This document shows positions 25,343 to 35,500 of a stretch of DNA of 64,000 bases, one piece after another. The stretch spans positions 20,047,681-20,111,680 of the forward strand of contig NC_088786.1 of NCBI RefSeq assembly GCF_949628265.1, read 5' to 3'. The position numbers and the translations under genes are program-made. Below the pieces are notes generated by a model. That model worked only from the letters and a program-made list of their open reading frames with translations. It had not been told where the DNA came from and made no database searches. The DNA is from Cloeon dipterum (lineage: Eukaryota; Arthropoda; Insecta; Ephemeroptera; Baetidae). Each line of letters begins with the position of its first letter. The first letter of the stretch is position 1.

Positions 25343-27784
25343 TTAAACAGATCTTTTGGTGCCGCAGAGGCAGCAAAATTTGGCTGTGGGCATGGGAAAG
25401 GTGGTACCGCACTCCGAACACTGCTGTTGGCCGTGGTCAGGGTCAGGTTTGAGGAGCGAGAGCGGCGACGCCACCGAGTACTGGCGTCGCTTGGTCGACG
25501 CCTTCGACCTGGGCGCGTTGGACGGCCGCTTCGGGATGTCGTCCAGCTGGAAGAGCGAGAGGGCGGCGTCCAGGTAGTTGAGTGAGTCGGTCAGCGGGCA
25601 GCTGTCCAGCGTGCCCTCCAGGGTGGCCTTGAGGTGGTTGAGCACGTCCTCCTCGGTCAAAGGGTCGCCCTGCGGCTCCTGCTTGAACTCGCGTTTGATG
25701 GTGCGCAGGGCCTCCTCGATTTTTCTCTCCTCGTCCGGCGAGCTATTTTTGTCCTCAAAGATTTTGTTCGGCTCGTCAAGCTCGTCCTTAAAGATCTCCA
25801 CCGAGCTGAAACTATCCTGGTGCGAGATTTCGTGCAGCGCGTCCTCGATGGAGCTCTCCTCCTCCTCAGCCACGTCCGGCTCATCGTCATTATCGTCCCC
25901 GCTCTCGTGGCCGTTCAGTAACTCCTCCGACTTGATGAATTTCTCGTCCAGGTTCACCTCGATGTCCGCCTTCTGCGTGATCACGTAGGGCTGCGACTTG
26001 CGCGACGGAAGCGGCGACCCCAGCAGCTCTTGCATTTGTCTCTCGGCCGATTGGAATACGTCATAAGCTGCCTTCGTTGTGCTGAAATTATTTATTTATG
26101 AGTTATTCGTAGTTTCAAAATTTCATAACGCTCTCTTTTATTTTAGAAAACACCCGATTCGGAAAATAAAGACACATTTTCCAGTCTTTCATCGCGATTT
26201 TGGGATAAAATTAGTCGTTTCTAGGCAATAAACAAATTTTAAATTAAAGTAACAGGTTCTACCTAATGAAAAAAAAATATTTAAAAAAAGCATTATATGT
26301 CCAAAAACCTAAAAAACGCTCAAAAAATCTTAAAAAACGGCAATTTTTTTTAATTTGCATACGGTTCTTTTTCTAAATAAAACCACATAAAAAATACGTT
26401 TTCAGACATTAATTTTTCTTTTTCATAGCTTTCTAGCTTAAAATTTCTGCAATTGGAGAGACTAAACCAAAATTTAAATTACTTTTTCTTGTTTCAACAC
26501 GCATGATAAGAATAAATATAAATCGAGCCTTGAATTGTTTTTATATTTACTCACGTTTTGGTTGGGGTGTGAGAGACGGAACTCCTGATGCTAGTCGGGG
26601 CTGACGTTTTATTAGTAGTTTCTTTGGTACTTCCCGGCGAATACTTTTCCCTGGTTCTCGAGCGCAGTGATTTCGCTAGCGGAGCCTTGTACTGCAAACG
26701 AGAAGCGGATCGAAACAATCGGTGATTATGCCTAAAGAAAGAAAGGCGAGGAGCCAAACCTGTGTGCGCGCCTGCATTCTTGAGTAGGCAGGCGAGGGAG
26801 GCGTGGTCTGCGGCTTGAAAGATTTTTGATTTCTGCACCACTCGCGGTGCCTGTCGATGGCCTTATCGCCGAAACTCCTGCCACAGTACTCGCATTTTTC
26901 GTGCACCGGCGGCTGAGGAATGAGTGATCTTCTCGGGCCTCCTAAAGTTGACCATAATTTTACAATTAAATGCCTGGCGATTTATATAGAAAATTTATAT
27001 TGGAAGATTTTTAGGGCTGTGATATTAGACTGTCGACTTTTTGTCGCTGGGATCCAGAGATTAACATTTTAGTTGAGATTTTTTTAACCTAACAATTGTT
27101 TTAGGTCAGAAATAATATTTATTGTATTGCAGATCTTTAGATAAATAATTTTCTTGAGTGAAAAGTGTCACAAAATTGAATGACTTTTAACAATTTAAAA
27201 TAATTACTGAATGTTTTGTTTGTAAAATTATTCAAAGGAAAGTTTTAAGGAGGGAGGAAAAAAGGAAGTTGTTTCATCCTTTGGCACATCTCGTTCTCCT
27301 TACTTTATTTATCCTCTTTCCTGCATTTTCCTTTGAAAAATTGAAAAACCCTTTTATTCAAATTATTTCCTTTTAAAATATTTGTAAAAATTCTTCCTAT
27401 TTTAAGAGGCTGATTCAGCTGATTGAAAACATAGGTGATAATTTTGAATTTTTCTCTCGTGAATTGGAGAGCCTCAAAGGAAAATAGCAAAATTTTGGCT
27501 CTTTTTGTACCTGGGACGGCTGGGACGGAGCGACTTCGCGGTCTCTGCTTGACAGGCGGGGGCAAATACTGCTCGAGCTCTGTGCCCAGAATCCTCTGCT
27601 TGGAAGAGTCGAATTTTCCGCGTCTCGATGAGGCTGTGTTCTTGGCGCAGACGGCGACATGTCTCTGCAGGGACGACTGGACGAAGGTGCGGCCGCAGTT
27701 GGGACACGGGGCGAGCTCTTCGTCGGTCGGCACGCCGGCCTCGAGGGGCAGGGGCTGCTGGGCCGCCGGAGCGATCGCCTCCAT
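25343..27784 (-). CDS. ZC2HC1A: Zinc finger C2HC domain-containing protein 1 (ZC2HC1A/B family)
   Basis: Four exons (27511-27784, 26760-26941, 26555-26691, 25343-26081) close in frame as 443 residues. There are two C2HC fingers. The first is CPNCGRTF...HVAVC (Cys27, Cys30, His42, Cys46), followed by RRGKFDSSKQR, which resembles the conserved K-x-F-D-S-S block of vertebrate ZC2HC1A. The second is CEYCGRSF...HREWC (Cys108, Cys111, His123, Cys127). The C-terminus has CSECGTTFP and AKFCCLCG, the rubredoxin-like four-cysteine end found in this family. Between them lies an unusually long acidic, Ser/Glu-rich segment, which makes the protein longer than vertebrate ZC2HC1A (about 325 residues). The biochemical role of the family is not established. 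The start at 27784 (MEAIAPAAQQ) is preceded by a TTTTAG acceptor-like site, so an upstream coding exon is possible. The A versus B paralogue assignment is not resolved. Confidence 0.85.
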
Positions 27785-30435
27785 TAACTTTAATTGACGG
27801 CCGAGATTTCTAAAACGGGCCTTATAAGGACACTCGACTCTATTTGCACTTTTTCCAGTCCTGCTCAACGCTCTCACCTTGCTCAGACGGCGTTTCGGGG
27901 TGCGACGACGCCCTCGGGGGCGGCGCGGGGGTGCATGGGCGCCCGGTGCTCACAGCAGGTCCACTTTTGCTTTCGGTTCGGCCGCCGTTCTCTTGTGTAA
28001 TCCTTAAGTGTGACATAAGAGAGGCCGCGAGCTAAACAGTCGCGATCCAGAGAGCTGATCGGTGCTGCTCTCGCTCTCGGAGAGAGTGGCGGACGCCCGA
28101 GTGGTTCCGCGGATCGCCGCGAGATCGTTCACTCTCTCTCCTGCGCTCAAGAGGAACAATGCGAATATTTGGCGCCTGGCCTGCATGAATAAATCCAGAA
28201 ATTTGGCTCCGAACGACGGCGAAAAATTATTCTCACGGGGTTCCCCTCCTTTTAAGGATTAATGTGGTGAAAAATATGTGACCAGCATTGATTATCTGAG
28301 GGGAATTAAAATGTTTGTATCTCATAAAATGCGTTCTGAAAAGCAGAAACAAACTGTAGGAGCAATTTCTTTTAAATATGGAAGTGTTTTTTTCTTAATT
28401 TATTCACCAAGTGTAAAATATTTTGTTGGTACTTTTTCACTGAACGAAAAAAAATAACGAAAAGTTACTTATACGGGGAAACCTCGTTGTCGGACCGGTC
28501 ATAACTCATAACATAATTTTTTTGCATCAAACGTGGAAACTTTTGTGATGTTAACACATGAACCAACAACAGTCAAAAGTATTTACGTTCTGAAAAATCA
28601 CTGTTTAATTTTAACATTGAGGTCAATTTTGGCCAATAAAACGTTAGGAAAATTAAGAATTACACTAAAATCATTAATAAGTTCTGAAAGCTCATTTTAA
28701 ATTTGTGATTTTCCCATATATTCCGTTTTTTCATAATTGCATTCCGTTTGTAAGACACAAGCCATTATTAAAAGTACCATAAAATAGAGGTAGTTTAAAT
28801 TCTAAAGTTAATAAATCGATCGATTCGTCTTGTTAAGGAGAATCTGCATACATAATTTCACAATTATTGCGGTCATTTTTGTAAATAACATTTGAAATTT
28901 TACAAAATTATCAAAATATTAGTTTATATTAGAAAAATTTAATTTCTGCAAACAATGAAGTACGTGCTTCATTCAACGCTGATAAGCTGGAGGCAGGGCG
29001 GAGGTGTGTGCCGATAAAATCGTCATTTCTTCTTAAAATATAGCACCACTTGAGATATTGGGATTACCGAAAGCACTTGTAAAGTGATAACGAGTTTGAA
29101 TGGCAGGTGTTACTGTAGTTTGTTTTATGTTCTACGTCTATACTCATACAGAATCTGAAACAGTATTGTTTCTTTGGTCCCGTGCAACTGCTACATTGGA
29201 TTCAAATGTATTTTTAATAGTGTCAGAGAGCGTGATAAATTATGTAACTGGATCAGAAATCGCTTTACATGAATGGTCGCCTGCAGAAGTCGTTGAGTAG
29301 GCAACTCGCTGTACACTCTGCGCTACGTGCGATTGCAGCATTCCTGCGCACATTCCGCTGTGTGTGCGCTAACAATTCACACCTTTCGCTTTCACCAATT
29401 TTTTATTGATATATCCTCATTACAAAAGGGCGAATAATGAACAAAAAGTTCATTTTTTACAATCGAAAATAACCTGCATGTTAAAAGGTCTCACAATCAG
29501 CCAGCCACGTTGCGCCGCGCCAGCCGCCAAATTTTGGGTCACGTAGGCAGCCGCCAGCCGCCGTGAATCTGGCTAAGCTGCACCAGCCGCCGGTAAAAAG
29601 GGTAAAAAATTAAAAGTGCCGGAGAAAAAAATGTCTTCCAGCCGTCGGGCCGTTAAGCACTATCAAACTTCACGTTTAAAATATCGAATAGGAATTAAAA
29701 TTGACAGAATATATATTATTTGAATTTTCCGCTAAAGAAATCCCCTCAAATTTAAATTAAGCATCCCAAGGTGACCTAAATTGAGAAGCCCGTAAAACGG
29801 CTCCAGAACATTTTAAACTGCCGTATGCTGATATTTTGCAAAGGGTTGTAGATCAATTAGCGTTGAGAAATTGCGTTTTTGGATCTTAATTATTTTACAC
29901 TAATATTTTTTTCTAAATTTTGTCATTTTGAGTTGTTAAATAAATAGAAAATGCAATAATCTTCATACATTTTTCGGTGGCCTAAACGGAGTCATGATCA
30001 TTTTCAGAAAGGGAATTAAACTTAGAAAGAATGATTCCCTTCTGAGCTTTGATCTGCAATCTTTCGGTGATTTCTCAAAAATTGTAGCATAATTTTCATA
30101 AACTATCTTCTGTAAAATGCACAGACAATTTTCTTGCTGGCTTACTTTTCGAACATAAAATCTGTCGCAGAAAAAACAAACAGACTCATTTTGTGTGGAC
30201 CCTATCTTACCACATTAATATTTTTCTGCATTAAAGAGATTAATTATTTATATAATTAACTTTATTCTTACTCACTATATAACTATACAATTTTGGTTAC
30301 AAGTTTAATAGGGACAAACAAATAAAATTTTATAAATAAAAATATCAAATTATTTTACACAGAAAAAAACCAAAATCAAACTTATAAGTCACAAACTTAT
30401 CATCAAAATTCTCTGATAGAATGACAGAGAACTGT
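27785..30435. other. Intergenic region upstream of ZC2HC1
   Basis: The first 400 bases are GC-rich with CTCTC/GAGAG tracts near 28060-28140 and probably hold the ZC2HC1 promoter on the minus strand. From 28260 to 29480 the sequence is AT-rich with no gene seen. At 29490-29660 a cluster of CAGCCGCC-like units stands out. The remainder to the lectin gene shows nothing recognisable. Confidence 0.5.
29490..29660 (+). repeat. Cluster of CAGCCGCC-like units
   Basis: About six occurrences of cagccgcc or close variants (for example gcagccgccagccgccg near 29550, caccagccgccgg near 29581) lie within 170 bp. They form a GC-rich island in otherwise AT-rich DNA. The spacing is irregular, so this is not a clean tandem array. 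Confidence 0.5.
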
Positions 30436-31040
30436 TCAGTACGTCTCACAAATATATTTGTTCGTAGCACCGCAGTCGCCATCAAGCCAGTAACTGGACC
30501 ACGTAGAAAGATAAACACAGAAGTGCCTAGCAAATGGGTTAGGCCGCGTGCTTGCCCAGTCGGTGAAGCCAAACGTAAGGTCTAGGTCGACCCACGTCCA
30601 GATGCCGTCGGTGGTTGCAGTGTCGTTGAGTTCCTTTCCTCCCGTCCAAAGATAAATGCTGTCGTAACCTTTAAATCAAAGAGTTCGCTGTTTTTCTTTT
30701 TTGTAAACTGTCTGAAATATACCGTTTGTGTTCAGGTAATCGAATACCACCGTGTTCTCTTCGTCAGACTCGATCGCGTACATTTTCATCTGCATCGCAT
30801 GGCACGCGTCCGCAGCTTTTGTCCAAGTTAGCTTTATGTTAATCAATTTTAATAGGACATTTAACAGTTTTTACGAGAACTTACCTCATCAGTGGATATA
30901 AAGTATTCCTTTCCCCCAATATTCACCCTCTCATTCGCCGAAGCCTGACAAAAAAACTTGAGAGCTATTCATTTACTTTGAAAATAATTTTTTACCTGGA
31001 GAATGATAAAGGACAAGAGGAGGCTGATTTTGAAGATCAT
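30436..31040 (-). CDS. Secreted single-domain C-type lectin
   Basis: Four exons (30996-31040, 30885-30944, 30723-30831, 30436-30668) give 148 residues. Exon 1 encodes a signal peptide (MIFKISLLLSFIILQASA). The C-type lectin fold follows: TWTKAADACHAMQM (first conserved Cys on helix 1), LWTGG, GIWTWVD, then FCVYL, WLDGDCG and a final YICETY. The Ca/sugar site is unusual: the expected EPN or QPD is RPN (in WASTRPNP), and the WND motif is replaced by WLDG. Calcium-dependent mannose or galactose binding is therefore doubtful. Secreted CTLs in insects act in microbe recognition, agglutination or encapsulation; which applies here cannot be told. Exon 3 uses a weak AAAG acceptor at 30832, chosen because it keeps phase and restores TWTKA. 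The orientation is opposite to the next gene, with 1.55 kb between starts. Confidence 0.88.
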
Positions 31041-32595
31041 GGCTGTGCGAGTGAGGAGTTCGCTCTCTCAATTAATACGTGACGCTCTTCAGCTTGTTGT
31101 TTTATTGTTAGTCGAAACGATTTTCATCAAGTTCAAGTATTGATACGAGTTTTCCAAGGTTAGATCATAATCGACATGATAATTGGCACAACTGTTTCCA
31201 GGAGAAAAGAGGTATGTTGCTTGCAACACATCAATTAAATCTGAAAATTTTTTAATTCATGCGCTCTCAACTTTAAAGATGATAGGCAATTAAGTTCATT
31301 GCCCCAAATTTGAAAAAAAAATCATTTTTAAGCTGCACAGTTTTAGCATCAATTTAGCTTTTAGGTCTCGAGCCAACTGTTTCTTTTTTTTAAACATTTT
31401 TATTCGCTATTGCATTACCTACCTGGTAATCACAAATCAATGGTTAAAAAGGTTCATCCGGGAGATTGAGGAAAGGAAATTGTTCCAGATTATGTAAAAA
31501 TTAAAACATTTTATCTGCAAAGATTTTTGCTCTAGCAATCATTGCTGCTGAATTATTAAGCCAAATAACTCACACCCCTCGTGAACAAATTCAATTGAAA
31601 ATTTTAAAAGTTCAATTTTCAAGATTTTTAACTCAATCTTGTAGCTTTTAGAATTATATAGAAACTAGAAAGTCTCCAACATTCAAAATTTTAATCAGTA
31701 TAGTGTGGTGCAGGATATGGTTCAGGTGCATGAGCTTCTGGTTCTTCAACTGATCTTCTCGATCCCCTGATGATCTAGGCCGCCGTCCTCCTGCAATCAG
31801 GCTCCTCGTCGTCCACCAGCGCGAGGAATAGAGACTGACGAACATTTGAAGGCAGCACTCATTCAGCTATGGTGCGATACTAACGACCAAGTTATCAGGA
31901 GCGAGAATCAACACCGGATGGCACTGATTCTCGGCCTGATTTGACGAAAGCAGCAGAGGCAGCTGATGCAAACAAATTTTTAAAATTCTGAATTTGGAAG
32001 AATATAAATTTTTTCAGATTAAGAAATCCTTGTTGAATAATTTGCTATATAAACAATTTTTTTGAAAACTAAAACTATACATACAATTAATTACAATCCC
32101 TGTTGCAACCGTTGTAATTTTTTGTCCAAAAAACCGTTCAAAACCGCCAACCCTACTATAAATAATTCATCCTGACTTGTTTACTGACTGAGATGATTTC
32201 CTTTCGTGCTCCACATTTATTCAGACGCCCCAATTCCGGGTGAATCATAGAAAAACGGCGTGACAGTAATCTGTCGTCAAGTCCCGTTGCGCTGGGCTGG
32301 GCTGGGTCGGGCCGATTTGGACGAGGGCTGACACCGCATTTCTCCACGAGGGAATCGAATAACTCCGGCGGCTGACGCACCAGCATTGTTATTTGCGAGC
32401 GCATAGAGCCGCCTTGGTGAACCTGTAGAAGGTTCGTCAGATGCGCCGTTCATCGCGTGCATACCAATAAGGGCGGGCGGGGTCCGACTCTTACATTAGA
32501 AACGTAACACGCGCGGTGGTGATGGTGGTGGTGCTGCTGGTGCCGTGTCTCATTTTCCGTTTGCCGACCGATTGACTGACAACACCGACAGCACC
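31041..32595. other. Divergent intergenic region between the lectin and EB/LDLa genes
   Basis: AT-rich, with a GC-richer 250 bases before the EB/LDLa start. No supportable exon was seen. The minus-strand open frames at 32156-32462 have no recognisable product. The 32500-32550 stretch has a short GGT-rich tract just before the first coding exon. Confidence 0.45.
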
Positions 32596-35500
32596 ATGGC
32601 CGCGTTCAACCTCCTGGTGAGAGAACATACTGCTTTTCTTCCTCTTTTTGGTTCATTTCGCAATTTTCGCTGGGCAAAATCGCAAATTGTTGCACCGCTG
32701 ACGCAAACTGTTCTGTGGATTGATTTACGGCTGAATTGATTAAAAGTTCTATTGGAACATGAGGGCTTCCTGCTCCGCTTCTAATCAGTTCAACACTCCA
32801 GATTTTCACTTTGACACAAACTGCGCACAATTTTCGGGATGTTGCAAACCGGCCGTGTGAAATTCAGTAACAATTGAAGATTAATTTACACTCGAACATT
32901 CGATTAAACCGAAATTGTCTTTTCGGCATTCAAATATTTGTATTAAATGCTACTGTAAAATAATTATTTACTGACTTATGGCAAGTAATTTACTTGTGGA
33001 ATTTACATTAAATAACAAGAACTAAATGACTCGGGCTCGGGAACACAAAAATATATTTCTTATCGAATTTTAGTAATAATATAATAAAAATGACTCAATC
33101 CCCATTCTAAAATTATTCTGATTCTGGGCTTCATTTCTTCATTTTTATTTTATATTTCTTTATTTTACCAATATTTACAGACACATAAATGACAGCAAGT
33201 ATGCGAAAACAATAGAAAAAAACCAAACAAGCAGGAAGAGAGACTCGCTTCAACAGGAAAAACTAATAATTAAAACTGTTCCATCTGTTCACTCAAAATT
33301 TTAGCTTTATACTACTTGCTATTTATAAAATAAACTAACATCTCCAGCCATCAATTGTGCAAGAACACATTCTCTCTAACTCTCTAAATAAAAATAATCA
33401 AACGTTGGTTCAAAAGACAACAAATACAAATTTTTCCGTCTGTTTTTTTTTAATAATTAGTTTATTTTAATAAACTTCTGCCCATCTCGTTGACTATGAG
33501 CGCACCTAGTCCCAATAACACCTCAAAGTGGATAACATAGTCCCCGAGTGGCCGCAGAGGAGCTTGTGGCCATTTTGCCTCCCCGCGCCCAGGGCTTTTA
33601 TTGAAATTCCAGACATAGGTCTATATGAATAAAGCCACTGGAAAAGGTGCAAAACCCAGCAAGTGGCGAGTCTGCGCCGGTACGCCACTTGCTCTAAATA
33701 AATGGTTTTTGAAATTCCCCCATCGTTGGATTCTTGCATCAAGGAGTTGACACTTAACACTTGTCTTTTGCATCACGTTTTTATTGCTGATGTTCTTTTG
33801 ATAGCATAATCCACAACAATCGGAACCTCAGAAATATAGTTAATTATCTAAATTTTTTTGCTCCTCTTTTTATCCCTGTCGTCGGATCGGGAAGGCCGCG
33901 CACTGCACTAGCAAGAAGGCTGAAACCCGGGTCCGAATTACACCGCGAACGGATAACATGGGCGCACCATGCCGTACAACCCAGCCCACTCAAGGGCCAC
34001 TTGCCTCCGCAACGAGGACTTTTTGAAACGCTATAGACATTCGTCCCGTGATACCGAATAGCGCATGCTGGGAAGGTGCAAACCAGCAAGTAGCGAGTCT
34101 GCCTAGAGTTATGCAGCCGGCATGCAGACGGTCACCCATCCACCTATTGACTGCACTCAATGTTGCTTAACTTCGGTGATCTATAACGAGAACCGGTGTG
34201 TCCAACATGATACACCCTAGGCTCAGCCCTAATGATAAATGGAAATGTCTAGTAGAGATTGTTGATTCAAAGCTTAAAAAGTTGGTTAAAAAGCGCTGTA
34301 TGGTGATGGCGAAACTTGTCGGAATGAGACACAATTTTTCAACCAATGAGGATGTAGTCCATTTTTAATTTTCAATATGTAATTTCTTAGCCTCATAAAT
34401 AATTATCAGCGATTTATCAAGTCTTATTATAAGATTTTTTGGTTGCCCTTTTTGGTTATTCTGTTCGATTCACGATATTTCTATAAAAAAATGTTCGCTT
34501 GTGAGCAAACTGCACGTGGCAGAATGCAGAAGCGGCGAGAGAGCGGAGCGGACGCGAGGCATGCCCAAAAGAAAATAAAAAAAACGAACGGTTTTCGCTC
34601 ACAAAGCAGCGTGCGCGCTTGTTTAGACTGCCTGGCAATTAATTTTCGCCGCCGCCGACGCGTTTTTGTCCGCAGCAACTGTGGCTCTTTCTGATGGCCA
34701 TAATTTGGTGGCCGACCAGAGGTCATCAACTCGGCTCGCGGTGCCACCACGACGAGGACTGCACAATGGAAATGTCCGGCGGAGTCATGTGCGACGAGGG
34801 CCGCTGCGAGTGCTCGCCTCATCACGTGCCATTCAACAAAAGCACCTGCATACAAGGTACCATTCTCATTGCTGATAAACTGTGGCAGAATAAAATAATC
34901 ATGCCGTTGACACCGCGTGCGTGCGTGCGTGCGTGCGTGTGTGTGATCGTTATATTTGCGTAATTTGCATTCCTTGTGTGCTGCGGGTGATGGATTATTC
35001 ATTCGAGCGCGCTCTCTACCGATTCATACACCGATTCGCGGTTTTTATAAGGAAAGTCTTTGTGGGGACCTTGGATTGTCGATTTTCGATCAGGTTTCCG
35101 CGAATACCAATGACGATGATCATCAATGTGCGGCGACTTCCGTTTTGCATAAATGACTAATAATAATTTGGATTTTTATACAATTTTTAAACATCTTTCA
35201 GGTTAATTTTTAATAATCACGTTTTAACTTTATTACTTTTTAGTCTCCAAAAAGAAAGTTAGTTTTAAGAGACAATTTTAACGAATAATTTAATAATCTT
35301 GTCAATAAATATATAGTCAGAATTATTGTAGAGATTTGAAGCAAAATAGTTACTGGAAACAAAGATTTCGCAAAAAGTCTAAATTTTTTAGACTAAGCCA
35401 TCGAGAAATCAAACCAAATTTCACTTATATATCCCCTTTACGAAGAGAAAAATCAAATTCCTCTCTTTGCTAGTACAATTTCACCGCGGAAAAGCGTGGT

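Noticed and set aside
25578-25988. 136-codon Ser-rich + strand open frame
   Set aside because: It is the antisense shadow of the acidic exon of ZC2HC1 (Glu/Asp-rich codons read as Ser/Leu on the other strand).
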